The translations under genes and the position numbers were made by a program. The notes below the pieces were generated by a model, which saw only the letters and a list, made by a program, of their open reading frames with translations, ran no database searches and had not been told where the DNA came from. Below are positions 26,803 through 36,267 of a stretch of 64,000 nucleotides of DNA, piece by piece. This DNA is from CAVZXS01 sp963779325 (GTDB lineage: Bacteria > Bacteroidota > Bacteroidia > Chitinophagales > Chitinophagaceae): positions 558,001-622,000 of the forward strand of contig CAVZXS010000011.1 of assembly GCA_963779325.1 (NCBI GenBank), read 5' to 3'. Each line of letters starts with the position of its first letter. Position 1 is the stretch's first letter.

Positions 26803-27217
26803 GAAATTACCATGTGGTTTTATGCATACTTTTCGGAAATGTACGTGAATGACACAGCGGTTTTATTAATACATCTTAATAAATCGGGCTTTATTTGAGC
26901 AAATAAAAAAATATCGGTGAAATGGTATTGTTTTAGAATAACAGCAATATTAATTTAGCATACTCAAAAATTACACTTTCCGGTTTATTCTCTTTGCCCG
27001 AAAATAAACTTACCGCCTTATCCCTTCAATATATTATTTCAGTTATGATTTTTATAACTGCTGAATTACTTACAGCCATCGCCTGTTAGTAACGGAGTAT
27101 ACCTTGATGAAACACACCAATAAAAAGTTCTTTTTTCATTTTATTAATCCGCTGAACATTTTTGCATGTCGCGGGTTACATTCAATATGCCATTATTAAT
27201 TATTAAAAATTTGCTGT
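26803..27217. other. Long gap between histidine kinase and response regulator
   Basis: This gap of 415 AT-rich bases carries no open frame of note on either strand. No clear hairpin terminator or exact TAnnTTTG element was found. The response regulator is thus probably transcribed from its own promoter here rather than strictly with the kinase. A small RNA cannot be excluded. Confidence 0.5.
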
Positions 27218-27904
27218 ATGACACTAAACGAACCTTTAGTAAGAACAATCAACCTGTTAATTACCGATGATCACCAAATGGTGAGGGACGGTATCCGTGT
27301 AATGCTTGAATCGCAGGAAAAACATTTTATTTTTAACATAACAGAAGCTTATTGCGGAGAAGATGCGATAAAGCATGTACTGCAAAATGAATTTGACATT
27401 ATACTGATGGACTATAATATGCCGGGTATGAACGGCGCTGAAACGGTAAAGCATATTCTATTCTACCGGCCAAACGCTAAAATATTAGCGCTGTCCAATT
27501 TTGATGAGCTGTCTTATATAAACGATATGCTGGGAGCGGGCGCCAACGGGTATGTTTTAAAAAACATGGACCCGGGTCAACTCATTCATGCCGTCAAAAC
27601 TATTTTAGATAATAAAGCTTTTTATTCAAATGAAGTTGCCGTAAAATTAATAGAAGCACACAGGGAACCGCCGGTAGCGGAAATAAAATACCGGGATGTA
27701 GATAATTATGGTATTACCAAAAGAGAAATGGAAGTTTTATCGATGATTGCCATGGAAATGAATAATGATGAGATTTCCGCCGCGCTGGCCATTGGTAAAA
27801 GAACGGTTGATTCGCACAGGCAAAATTTATTAAATAAACTGCATGCCAAGAATACGGTAGGTCTTTTAAAAGCGGCCTATTCATTAAAGTTAATAACTAT
27901 GTAA
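27218..27904 (+). CDS. LuxR/NarL-family response regulator (228 aa)
   Basis: The receiver domain has the acidic pair Asp17-Asp18, phosphoacceptor Asp65 (ILMDYNMPG), Ser93 (ALSNF) and Lys115 (GYVLKNM). The C-terminal LuxR helix-turn-helix runs from about 165 (ITKREMEVLSMIA) to 225, with recognition helix GKRTVDSHRQNLLNKL. It binds DNA as a dimer after phosphorylation. The kinase at 25651 is the expected partner from family pairing (HisKA_3 with LuxR) and proximity. Targets are unknown; the TTTAC-N2-GTAAA site before the kinase unit is one candidate. Confidence 0.94.
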   Translation: MTLNEPLVRTINLLITDDHQMVRDGIRVMLESQEKHFIFNITEAYCGEDAIKHVLQNEFDIILMDYNMPGMNGAETVKHILFYRPNAKILALSNFDELSYINDMLGAGANGYVLKNMDPGQLIHAVKTILDNKAFYSNEVAVKLIEAHREPPVAEIKYRDVDNYGITKREMEVLSMIAMEMNNDEISAALAIGKRTVDSHRQNLLNKLHAKNTVGLLKAAYSLKLITM

Positions 27905-27920
27905 ACCAAAGTTTTGATGT

Positions 27921-27954
27921 AAAAAAACGCCCCGATAAATCGGGGCGTTTTTTT
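27921..27954. terminator. Bidirectional terminator between convergent genes
   Basis: A nearly perfect hairpin, ACGCCCCGA / TCGGGGCGT with a 4-base loop, is flanked by A7 on one side and T7 on the other. It can end both the response-regulator transcript (+) and the T9SS gene transcript (-). Confidence 0.92.
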
Positions 27955-27980
27955 ACAAGCAGTTCGCAGTCGTTGCTTTC

Positions 27981-29261
27981 TTACTTCACTTTTATCATTT
28001 TCTGAACCGCTGTTTTGTTGTTGTATTCCAGGTGTACTGTATAAGTACCCGGAACCAATTTTCCTAAACCGTCCACGTTGAAGAAATTATTTCCCTGGTT
28101 ATTTGAAATTATTTTACTGAATACTTTTTTTCCGGCAAGATCATACACGTTAACAACCGCTTCTTTTTCAACCGGCTCATTTACCGAAAGTTTGAAATGG
28201 TCTGTAACAGGATTCGGGAAGATACTGATTGCAGCAGCCTTCGCATTTTCGGTTGCCATCTTTAAAGTTCGTACAGATGAATAAGTAAAGTTGCCGTCAA
28301 TATCTACTTGTTTCAACCTGTAATAAATAACGCCTGCGTTTACATTCTTTAATTTATCTGTAAAAGAATAATTGCTCTTCTCATCAGTAGTACCGTTACC
28401 CGCAAGCAATGCAATAGTTGTAAATTCTTTACCATCTGTACTGCGTTCAATTTCAAACCACTCATTATTTATTTCGGTCGCAGTAGCCCAATTAATAGCC
28501 GCGCCGTTATCTTTTTTGGCTACTGAAAAACTGAACAACTCAACAGGAAGTGTATTGAAATTGAAACTTTTCATATACAAGCTGTACTGTCTTGAAACCG
28601 CTTCACATAAATCAGTCTTAATAGCGCCGTATTTTACTGTATAAGAAACCACACCTTGTTTTTCTACAGAGAACATACCCGCTAAAGCCGTTTCATCAAT
28701 GCCCGTGAATTCTTTTCCGCTTACATTAAACGCTCTGTATCCGTTATGTACATCAGTAACCGCTATATCCAATGTAGCGGCAAGAAATTTTTTAGCGCAT
28801 CCGCCACTAATTGTTATCTCAGCAAACTCTTTAAGCTGACTGTTTCCGTCTATATCTATCGCGGTAGCCGAAAAGTTTGCTATCGCTCTCAAGATTGAAG
28901 TATTTTCTTTTACAAATGATATCTCAAACTCTGCATACGATGTACCTGAACCCGCAGGTGCATATATCTGAGGTTGAAACGCTTTATCATAACCCGTACC
29001 TGTTTCATCTATCAATGTAAGATGCGCACCGTTTACAAATCTTTTTACAGCTACCAATGCATCAGCGCCTTTCGTTACATTTTTAAACCTGTAAACTGAT
29101 CCTTCTTTTAAAGCCACGCCGCTTTCAAGCACGGGCGCCTGAAAAGAAAGCTCCTGCGCACTTACTGCGACAGTAAAGAAAAAGCTCAGAATAAATAAAA
29201 CGGGAGTTGTTTTAGCAATTTTGCTAATAAAAGAAAGGGTTGTAGGGTACAAAGTTTTCAT
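27981..29261 (-). CDS. T9SS-sorted secreted protein (426 aa)
   Basis: The start at 29259-29261 (MKTLYPTTLSFISKIAKTTP) gives a signal peptide ending VAVSAQ. The same frame stays open 79 codons further upstream, but that part has no signal peptide and reads as non-coding. The mature N-terminus (ELSFQAPVLESGVALKEGSV) is beta-rich and unassigned, with Cys in GGCAKKF and KTDLCEAV. A fibronectin-like stretch follows (LPVELFSFSVAKKDNGAAIN, WATATEINNEWFEIERSTDG) and then a type IX sorting domain (IFPNPVTDHFKLSV ... KLVPGTYTVHL). It is secreted or surface-anchored; function unknown. Confidence 0.85.
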   Translation of the reverse strand: MKTLYPTTLSFISKIAKTTPVLFILSFFFTVAVSAQELSFQAPVLESGVALKEGSVYRFKNVTKGADALVAVKRFVNGAHLTLIDETGTGYDKAFQPQIYAPAGSGTSYAEFEISFVKENTSILRAIANFSATAIDIDGNSQLKEFAEITISGGCAKKFLAATLDIAVTDVHNGYRAFNVSGKEFTGIDETALAGMFSVEKQGVVSYTVKYGAIKTDLCEAVSRQYSLYMKSFNFNTLPVELFSFSVAKKDNGAAINWATATEINNEWFEIERSTDGKEFTTIALLAGNGTTDEKSNYSFTDKLKNVNAGVIYYRLKQVDIDGNFTYSSVRTLKMATENAKAAAISIFPNPVTDHFKLSVNEPVEKEAVVNVYDLAGKKVFSKIISNNQGNNFFNVDGLGKLVPGTYTVHLEYNNKTAVQKMIKVK

Positions 29262-29643
29262 TTTCAAAAATTTAGGGTCGTCGAATAAAAAATTACAGAT
29301 TATGTTTTTCGACGGATTCGGATCTTTGCAGGAATTACTGATTTTACGAGTACTTCCACAACAAAGATTGCACGAATTTCTGAAAATCAAAAGTTTTTTG
29401 GAATTTTTTTTTCGATAACAGGGTAACTTTCTTCGATGAATGGTAGTTTTCCTTAGGTGTTCAGCACCTGTTACCAATCGTCGATTGAGAAAATACAACT
29501 TTAAGCGGTTATATATCAGTGAGTTTAATCATTCTATCGTAGATTTCCGATACCATTTGAGCAGTAATAGCAGCTGATGTTATTATGCGTTTTCTAAAAT
29601 ACTCCGAGGCCTCTCATATTATTATAAAATCAAATGCTCGCTA

Positions 29644-29749
29644 ATACCGAATATAAACAGTACTTAATCTAAAGCAGTCCAACGTCGACATAAAACCATC
29701 TAACATTTTCACGTAGTCTTTTGGACTACTTAGTAAATCAAGATGGTAT
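29644..29749. repeat. Dispersed structured repeat, copy 1 (pairs with 38594-38721)
   Basis: A 106-base element is bounded by ATACC and GGTAT, complementary ends. It contains an internal hairpin (GTAGTC ... GACTAC) and an inner CCATCT/AGATGG pair. The same sequence with scattered changes and a 22-24 base palindromic insertion in the hairpin loop lies at 38594-38721, in the same orientation. Both copies sit just beyond the 3' end of a minus-strand gene. Confidence 0.75.
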
Positions 29750-29763
29750 AATATAGCAGACAC

Positions 29764-29795
29764 AAAAAAAGCGACCTTTTAAAGTCGCTTATAAA
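29764..29795 (-). terminator. Terminator of the 29818-32856 gene
   Basis: AAGCGAC (29769-29775) pairs with GTCGCTT (29784-29790), followed by a T-run on the minus strand, 28 bases past the stop. Confidence 0.8.
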
Positions 29796-29817
29796 AATTT
29801 AATCCGTGAGTTTTTTA

Positions 29818-32800
29818 TTATTGTTTGATCAATTTATGTTTCAATACCTCTGTGCCGGATTGTATTTGTAATACATAAAGCCCTTTTGACAGTTTCTGTA
29901 TATCATCAAGAGCAATTGTATTAGCTCCGCTCTCCAGTGTTATCTTTCTGTAATACACCAGCTGCCCGGCTGCGTTCACAATATTAATAGCCGCATCCGA
30001 TTTCTTTGCTGCGAATAAATTCAGCTTCAACAGATCAGTAAACGGATTAGGACTGATTTGTAATTTGCCAAGCTTATTAAGATTAATCTTTTTTGTCTCT
30101 GAAAAAGTGATTGCTCCGTTTTTATCTTCTATGCGGAGGCGATAAAATACCGAAGTATTTTTAGGATCGGCCACAGCAGTATTATCATAAGCTATATAAC
30201 TGAAATTGCCGTCTCCTTTTGAAGCCACAGCACCGATTCCGGTAAATGCAGTTCCGTTAAAACTTCTTTCAATATGATATTTGCTCACACTTAATTCTTC
30301 TGTTGTACTCCAGTTCAACGTTACTTGTTCTCCTTTTAATGAAGGCGTAAAGTCAAGTTTGTTTACAGATAAGATACGGAGATAAAAGCCAAAATCTACA
30401 TTATAGTTATTATTGAAACTGCTGGCCGCCGCGCCGCTGCCACCCGGGTTTATTGTATACTGAATCACCCCGCCGCCGTACTGTCCGTCGCTGTCTATCG
30501 CATCATTGGTTAAATCCCACACCGCAAGTGAATAGCCTGTAAGCGCTGTTTGAGCAGGGTTTATTTCAAGCCTGTATTCAAAACCGGGTAAAATACCTGA
30601 ATTGGTAGCGCTTACACCCAGCCATGATGCAGGGCGCCTGTTATCGTTTACAATTGTTTCATCAAAAAAATAATTACCGTTCGCATCAGTAGTTCTTGTC
30701 CAGGTTTGATCATCGGCAGTACTGTATGCATTATCTAAACCGGGACTTCTTAAAACAACAACCACGCCTGCAATACCCGGTTCATGCGAATCCTGAACAC
30801 CGTTAGAAACAGCATCATACCAAATCCTGTTTCCTATTTCCATTGATTGAGCATCTAATAACAATACTAAATCGCCCAACGCACCGGCCTTACCAAAACC
30901 GGAAGGATCACCTGCATTATCAACAATCAATTCGCTTCTTCCGGACATATTACCTGCATTGGGCCCTGAATTATAATTTCTGATAATACCGCTGCTGTAT
31001 CCTTTATTCAATGGATCCATCGCACTAAATATTACTTCATTATACCCCGGGTAAACAGCCAATCCGCCACTTGATTTTAAATAATGGTTCTGATTAGCAC
31101 CCGGCGAATTAAATGGTGCCGGCACGCCGGTTAATGAAAAATTATGATTGTAATAAAAATATCCGCCGCCGGGACCATAGGTTCCTCCCCAAGGAGTATT
31201 ACCACTCGCAAAACCGGCAAATGATCCTGTCATAGCGGGATTATTATCTGTACGCCCGGGTGTAGTTGTAGTAATACCATTATTAGTAACCGAGCCGTTG
31301 TTCTCTAAAAACCACACAGCACCTGCTTTTCCTGCTTTTAAAACCTCACCGCTTGAAATGGTACGGTAGGTTTCGCCCGGTTCATTGCCTGTTTCAAATA
31401 AATTGGCATAGCCACCCTGGTCACCAAAGCGGTCTCTTATTCCCAAAATCATAGAACCGTCAATATCAAATTCTATATTACATAACATGGGTTGCGCATA
31501 ATAAAGCGCCGATGGCCAAGTGGCACTGCTGCCGGGACCAATAAAAGCTTTCAAGTCGGCACGTAGCGGTGCTGTCAATGAAATATCGCCATTATTTTGC
31601 CATGCACTCCAATAATTATTTCTGAACTCATATTTATAATCACTATTCGAAAAACCTCTTCGGTGTGATAAAGGAAAGCGTAGTATTTCAGTAAATAAAT
31701 TGGTAACGGGGTTAAATTCATATACTGTGCCACGCATATTGGCAGTATCCGCAATATCATGTTTCCCGGTGGTTTCCTTAACCGTTACACCACCTACATA
31801 AATTTTATCATTCTGTACTTTAACGGCCATCGGACGCCAAATTGTTCCCGCAAGCCCCGGGTTGGGAATAACCCAAGAGCCTGTAACATCAGTTGCAGTA
31901 AAAGAAGACTTTAAAGGATTGCCGATATTAATACGATGTAATTTTTTTTCAAACATATTTACGATATACAAATCCTTTCCGTCATTGGAAATATCAATAC
32001 CGCCAATACCTCTTTTGCCTATTTCTGCAAAAACACCAACGTCTGTATTGGGCGTTTTTGGATCATTGGGTAAAGCTGTAATACGAGGGTCTGTACCTAC
32101 ATTAATACCGATAGTTCCTACATTAACTAATAAAGTAGGGGTTGCAGGCACACCTGTTGTACTTATTTGCGATTGATAAATAGCGCCGATGCCGCCGGGC
32201 CCGAAGCCTGAATGTCTTTTAAGATAAGCTGACATGAATAACACACGAGATTCTCTCTGCCAGGCCAATCCGAAAACGGATCCAAGATATTGATTCTTTG
32301 CCCTGCGGGTATTTCCGCCATCATTGGATAAATCATACGGGAAAATATACAGGTTGTTTTTATCTCCTGCCGTATTACTTCCGCTCGACATTGCATTGCC
32401 GTTAGTAAAAGCTGTTGTAGCTACATATGGGTTTGCATTATCTGAAAATGATTTTTTTGACGCCACGGCAAAATCATTATTAACTGCTGCAGGGCCCGGT
32501 ACTACAAATTGTATATTGGTACTGTTCGCATTAACTCTTTTCGAAGGTTGGTCGCCCGGGTTTATAGTAAACTCCAACCGAATAGGAAGACCTGCGGCAG
32601 GCGCTTCCGCCGCACTGAAAGAATAGGCGCCGGATCCGTTAGTTGTTTTTGCTGCAACTAATACATTCAATGCATTATAAGCTCTTACTGTAATACCAAA
32701 TTCTCCCGGTTCGGTAGGGTATGCTGATTGCCTGGTGCCGTCATTATTAATATCTCTGAAAACTGTTCCGGATATTTGCGAAAAGGTTTTACTATATAAA

Positions 32801-32856
32801 ACAACACTGAGTGTTGCGGCACATAGTATACGGATAGTGTAAAATTTTATTTTCAT
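29818..32856 (-). CDS. T9SS-sorted SdrD-B-type surface protein (1012 aa)
   Basis: Fourth member of the SdrD-B paralogue family. A signal peptide (to about residue 26, TFSQ) is followed by an SdrD-B-like module (ISGTVFRDINNDGTRQ). The paralogue-typical centre has KRHSGFGPGGIG, GGIDISNDGKDLYIVNMFEK and GIRDRFGDQG. A second SdrD-B module (IGNRIWYDAVSNGVQDSHE) begins near 695, then a fibronectin-like part and the type IX sorting domain (ISPNPFTDLLKLN ... LSKGLYVLQI). It is the most diverged of the four and stands outside the duplicated segment. Surface location is expected; the ligand is unknown. Confidence 0.88.
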   Translation of the reverse strand: MKIKFYTIRILCAATLSVVLYSKTFSQISGTVFRDINNDGTRQSAYPTEPGEFGITVRAYNALNVLVAAKTTNGSGAYSFSAAEAPAAGLPIRLEFTINPGDQPSKRVNANSTNIQFVVPGPAAVNNDFAVASKKSFSDNANPYVATTAFTNGNAMSSGSNTAGDKNNLYIFPYDLSNDGGNTRRAKNQYLGSVFGLAWQRESRVLFMSAYLKRHSGFGPGGIGAIYQSQISTTGVPATPTLLVNVGTIGINVGTDPRITALPNDPKTPNTDVGVFAEIGKRGIGGIDISNDGKDLYIVNMFEKKLHRINIGNPLKSSFTATDVTGSWVIPNPGLAGTIWRPMAVKVQNDKIYVGGVTVKETTGKHDIADTANMRGTVYEFNPVTNLFTEILRFPLSHRRGFSNSDYKYEFRNNYWSAWQNNGDISLTAPLRADLKAFIGPGSSATWPSALYYAQPMLCNIEFDIDGSMILGIRDRFGDQGGYANLFETGNEPGETYRTISSGEVLKAGKAGAVWFLENNGSVTNNGITTTTPGRTDNNPAMTGSFAGFASGNTPWGGTYGPGGGYFYYNHNFSLTGVPAPFNSPGANQNHYLKSSGGLAVYPGYNEVIFSAMDPLNKGYSSGIIRNYNSGPNAGNMSGRSELIVDNAGDPSGFGKAGALGDLVLLLDAQSMEIGNRIWYDAVSNGVQDSHEPGIAGVVVVLRSPGLDNAYSTADDQTWTRTTDANGNYFFDETIVNDNRRPASWLGVSATNSGILPGFEYRLEINPAQTALTGYSLAVWDLTNDAIDSDGQYGGGVIQYTINPGGSGAAASSFNNNYNVDFGFYLRILSVNKLDFTPSLKGEQVTLNWSTTEELSVSKYHIERSFNGTAFTGIGAVASKGDGNFSYIAYDNTAVADPKNTSVFYRLRIEDKNGAITFSETKKINLNKLGKLQISPNPFTDLLKLNLFAAKKSDAAINIVNAAGQLVYYRKITLESGANTIALDDIQKLSKGLYVLQIQSGTEVLKHKLIKQ

Positions 32857-33105
32857 AAGGTTTGATTAGGGTGATCTTCATAAGTACGGTAAATACATTT
32901 CTTCTTAAAAAAAGAACGTAACTCTGAGGGTAAAATTACTTTACAGGTTGATGATTTCCGAATATTTGAACTTTGGTTTTCGACAAAACGTAATTTTTTT
33001 CCGAAGAATGGCTTTTCTAATAGGAGAATCCCGCGTAAGAGTACCTGAAAAAATACTTTATCCACAAAACGGCACGTTTAAATAAATAACCTATCCGGTT
33101 AATAA

Positions 33106-33140
33106 AAAAAGCGTCCCGGTTATTACCGAAACGCTTTTGA
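33106..33140 (-). terminator. Terminator after atpA
   Basis: AAGCGT (33109-33114) pairs with ACGCTT (33131-33136), and inner CGGT with ACCG, with a run of Ts on the minus strand. It lies 17 bases past the atpA stop and shows that the operon ends here, without atpG. Confidence 0.8.
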
Positions 33141-33156
33141 GTATAAAAAATTGATG

Positions 33157-34734
33157 TTACTTGTATTGAGGAATAAGACCGTTTGCCAATTCAACCATTT
33201 TCTTCAATCCGTCTTCAGGCAAATTTCCTTTTTTAAATTCCGCCATTACCTCGGGCAATTTATTATCCATTTCCATTAAAAAATGCTCTTCAAATTCTCT
33301 TACTTTTTTCACGGCCACATTTTTTAAAAGACCATTGGTACCCAAGTAAATAATAGCTACCTGCTTTTCAACTGCAAACGGTGAGTACTGCGGTTGCTTC
33401 AAAATTTCTACGTTACGGGCACCTTTATCAATTACGCTTTTAGTGGCAGCATCCAAATCACCGCCAAATTTAGAAAAGGCTTCCAGCTCACGGTAAAGCG
33501 CCTGGTCCAATTTCAATGTGCCGGCTACTTTCTTCATGGATTTTATTTGCGCATTACCACCCACGCGGCTTACCGATATACCCACGTTGATAGCCGGGCG
33601 GATACCCGCATTGAACAGGTTACCTTCCAAAAATATCTGTCCGTCGGTAATAGAAATTACGTTGGTAGGAATATAGGCTGATACATCACCGGCCTGCGTT
33701 TCAATAATTGGTAATGCCGTTAATGAACCACCTCCTTTTATCAAATGCTTAATGCTTTCCGGTACATCGTTCATGTTTTTAGCTACGCTGTCATCATTAA
33801 TAACTTTCGCGGCTCTTTCCAATAAACGACTGTGCAGGTAGAATACATCACCGGGATAGGCCTCACGACCGGGCGGACGACGCAATAACAATGATACCTC
33901 ACGGTAAGCAACAGCCTGTTTGGAAAGGTCATCATAAATAATTAAAGCAGGACGGCCCGTATCGCGAAAAAACTCGCCGATAGCCGCACCGGCAAAAGGC
34001 GCATAGAATTGTAAAGGAGCCGGGTCGCTTGCGGACGCAGCTACAATAGTAGTGTACTCCATCGCTCCTGCATCCTGTAATGTTTTCATTACACCCGCAA
34101 TAGTAGATGCCTTTTGACCAATAGCTACATATATACAATATACCGGTTTACCGGCTGCAAAAAATTCTTTCTGATTAATAATCGTATCAACCGCGATGGC
34201 TGTCTTACCGGTTTGACGGTCACCGATGATTAACTCACGTTGTCCGCGTCCAATCGGAATCATCGCATCAATTGCTTTGATACCGGTTTGCAAAGGCTCT
34301 TTTACCGGCTCACGAAAAATTACGCCCGGGGCTTTACGCTCCAGCGGCATTTCATAGCGTTCGCCTGTAATGGGGCCCTTACCATCTATCGGTTCGCCCA
34401 AGGTATTTACTACGCGGCCTACCATTCCCTCACCTACTTTTATAGAGGCAATCTGTCCTGTACGACGAACCTTAGCGCCTTCCTGTATATTGCCGGTTTC
34501 ACCCATCAATACCACACCCACATTGTCTTCTTCCAGGTTCAATGCAATGGCACGTATACCATTTTCAAACTCTACCAACTCACCATAACGAACATTGCCC
34601 AACCCGTATACACGGGCGATACCATCACCTACCTGTAATACAGTACCTACTTCTTCCAAATCGGCGGCGGCGTTAAAATTGCTCAACTGCTGGCGCAGTA
34701 TGGCACTTATTTCATCCGGTTTAATTTCTGCCAT
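33157..34734 (-). CDS. atpA: F1F0 ATP synthase subunit alpha
   Basis: The 525-residue alpha subunit of the F1 head is the non-catalytic nucleotide-binding partner of beta. The start at 34732-34734 (MAEIKPDEISAILRQQL) is the usual one; 56 upstream in-frame codons lie in repeat DNA and are excluded. Visible are the N-terminal barrel (VGDGIARVYGL), the Walker A motif GDRQTGKTA near residue 170, ALIIYDDLSKQAVAYRE and the family signature region PAINVGISVSRVGG. Length is normal. It is the last gene of the operon; the usual next gene, atpG, is absent and a terminator follows directly. Confidence 0.98.
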   Translation of the reverse strand: MAEIKPDEISAILRQQLSNFNAAADLEEVGTVLQVGDGIARVYGLGNVRYGELVEFENGIRAIALNLEEDNVGVVLMGETGNIQEGAKVRRTGQIASIKVGEGMVGRVVNTLGEPIDGKGPITGERYEMPLERKAPGVIFREPVKEPLQTGIKAIDAMIPIGRGQRELIIGDRQTGKTAIAVDTIINQKEFFAAGKPVYCIYVAIGQKASTIAGVMKTLQDAGAMEYTTIVAASASDPAPLQFYAPFAGAAIGEFFRDTGRPALIIYDDLSKQAVAYREVSLLLRRPPGREAYPGDVFYLHSRLLERAAKVINDDSVAKNMNDVPESIKHLIKGGGSLTALPIIETQAGDVSAYIPTNVISITDGQIFLEGNLFNAGIRPAINVGISVSRVGGNAQIKSMKKVAGTLKLDQALYRELEAFSKFGGDLDAATKSVIDKGARNVEILKQPQYSPFAVEKQVAIIYLGTNGLLKNVAVKKVREFEEHFLMEMDNKLPEVMAEFKKGNLPEDGLKKMVELANGLIPQYK

Positions 34735-35120
34735 AGTTAATTTTTTGCCCCCATCCCCTAAGGGGGGTTTACGAAGTTTTCTTTTATGTTTAAGTCTCCA
34801 AGGGTTGAGACTTTTATTTTTTGTTACCGGCAACATTACTACTATCATCTTCGTTGCGTTGTCGTAGACCCCGAATAAGATTTGTGTACTGATTCGGGGC
34901 ACTCTGCATCTTTCTGTTATATTCTCATCTTTTTAGGAAAATTACTCTCACTCCTATAATTCATTTATTCGAAAAAGTATTTCACCCCTACGGGGCTCTT
35001 TTGAACAATCTATCATTTTCATCCCCGGGTTTCACCCGAGGCTATTGATATTAAGCCCCTGCGGGGCTTACCCTCTACTCAAATCAACTAACTTATATTC
35101 CCAAAAAACATCACAACCCA
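34735..35120. repeat. 386-base palindrome-rich spacer between atpH and atpA
   Basis: Successive hairpins are packed here: a CCCC...GGGG palindrome near 34752-34768, AAGTCTC/GAGACTT near 34791-34815, CCCCGAAT/ATTCGGGG (34869-34876 with 34892-34899), a CCCCTACGGGG near 34986, a CCCGGGTTTCACCCGAGG near 35022-35040, and AAGCCCCTGCGGGGCTT near 35054-35070. They look like intergenic palindromic repeats. No protein-coding signal is present. Confidence 0.7.
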
Positions 35121-35684
35121 CTATCGTATTTTGTAAATAAAATCATTATTCTCAAACTGCCTTGCAATTTGTTTTAAATCATATGCCACACTTGCATCTA
35201 CCAATTTATCGCCGGCTTGTAATACAAAACCGCCAATCAACTCTTCATTTACCGATGTTTCCAGTTCAATGTTCTGCATATTGCTTGTACTCCTGATCTG
35301 CTTCATTATTTCATTCTTCATTGTTTCGCTTACCGGCGATGCAGTGGTTAATTTAACCGTATGAATATTTTTATACTCCTTGTATTGCTGAATAAACGCT
35401 ATGGCAATCTCGGGCAAATCGCTTTCTCTTGTTTTATTTATTAATAATTTATTAAACGAAGCGGTCAACTCGCTGATACGGCCGGTAGTAACTGCTGTAA
35501 TAATTTTATTTTTTTGATCGCCTTTAATAATGGGGCTGCGCAATACATTTACAAAATCAGGATTGCTTTTGCAAACAGTTTGCAGCCATTGCATATCAGT
35601 AAACACGGTTTCCAACTCGCCTCTTTCGATGGCTAATTGAATTAGTGCTTTCGCGTATCGTGCTGCTAAACGTGGATTGGGCAT
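35121..35684 (-). CDS. atpH: F1F0 ATP synthase subunit delta
   Basis: The 187-residue OSCP/delta subunit joins the peripheral stalk (b) to the top of F1. The start is MPNPRLAARYAKALIQLA, with the typical RYAKAL N-terminal motif. The C-terminal conserved part is ELIGGFVLQAGDKLVDASVA (near 150-170). Length is normal. It follows atpF after an 88-base repeat-bearing gap and precedes atpA after 386 bases, which is loose for an ATP synthase operon. Confidence 0.95.
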   Translation of the reverse strand: MPNPRLAARYAKALIQLAIERGELETVFTDMQWLQTVCKSNPDFVNVLRSPIIKGDQKNKIITAVTTGRISELTASFNKLLINKTRESDLPEIAIAFIQQYKEYKNIHTVKLTTASPVSETMKNEIMKQIRSTSNMQNIELETSVNEELIGGFVLQAGDKLVDASVAYDLKQIARQFENNDFIYKIR

Positions 35685-35772
35685 ATTCTTTGGCTTTGAG
35701 CCACAAGCTTCGAGCTTCGAGCTGATGCGAGCAAAGGCTCACAGCTCACGGCTCATAACTCGCGGCTTCTTC
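35685..35772. repeat. Low-complexity gag/agc repeat between atpF and atpH
   Basis: About 65 bases are built of variations of gcttcgagct and ggctcacagc, the kind of degenerate direct repeat scattered in Chitinophagaceae intergenic DNA (recollection, not checked). No gene is seen. Confidence 0.5.
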
Positions 35773-36267
35773 TTAATTTAATTTTACTCCGTCAACCAGT
35801 CCTTTTATATGAGCTTCCTGGGCATCTTTATTACCCAATTCTCTTCTCAATACTTTTTCAGTTACTTCTATTACCAATTTACCTACCTGGTTTTTTACGT
35901 CAGTTAGTGCGGCCATTTTTTGTGTGTTAATGGCAGCCTGCGCCTCTACAATAATTTTATTGGCTTCTATCTTAGCTCCGTCCTTGGCTTCGTTAATTAT
36001 TCTGTCTTTTGTTTCCCTGGCTTCTTTCAGCATCGCGGCTCTTTCTTCACGAGCCTTTGCAAGTAAAGCCTCATTTTCGCTTTTCATTTGCGCCATTTCC
36101 TCTTTTACTTTTTGCGCCGTGGCCAACGAATCCGTGATAGATTGTTCACGATCTTTTAAACCTTTGATGATAGCGGGCCATGCCATTTTCTTTAAAATAA
36201 AGAAAACAATAAGAAACGCAAGCAGCGTCCAAAGCAGTAACCCGAATTCGGGAGTTAGAAGTTTCAT
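35773..36267 (-). CDS. atpF: F1F0 ATP synthase subunit b
   Basis: The 164-residue peripheral-stalk subunit has a short periplasmic start (MKLLTPEFGLLLWT), one membrane helix (about residues 7-27, LLAFLIVFFIL) and a long charged coiled coil (from SLATAQKVKEEMAQMKSENE onward) that dimerises and reaches F1. It shows the usual length, order and sequence for Bacteroidota. A 240-base spacer with palindromes separates it from atpE. Confidence 0.95.
   Translation of the reverse strand: MKLLTPEFGLLLWTLLAFLIVFFILKKMAWPAIIKGLKDREQSITDSLATAQKVKEEMAQMKSENEALLAKAREERAAMLKEARETKDRIINEAKDGAKIEANKIIVEAQAAINTQKMAALTDVKNQVGKLVIEVTEKVLRRELGNKDAQEAHIKGLVDGVKLN

Larger units (their letters stand above)
29262..29817. 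other. 556-base non-coding region with dispersed repeat
   Basis: This region lies between two T9SS genes. Bases 29262-29500 continue the upstream open frame of the 27981 gene but look non-coding and must hold its promoter. Bases 29644-29749 are a dispersed repeat (separate entry) and 29764-29795 a terminator. No other gene is seen. Confidence 0.6.

Noticed and set aside
29262..29498. N-terminal extension of the 426-residue T9SS protein
   Set aside because: It adds a basic, Cys-rich, non-homologous stretch before a clear signal peptide.
29262..29817. Possible tRNA or rRNA in the larger non-coding gaps
   Set aside because: No T-loop/anticodon arrangement or rRNA signature was found when reading the gaps; what structure exists is repeat or terminator hairpins.
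34735..34902. N-terminal extension of atpA by 56 codons
   Set aside because: The extension lies in palindromic spacer DNA; the family start MAEIKPDEIS is at 34734.
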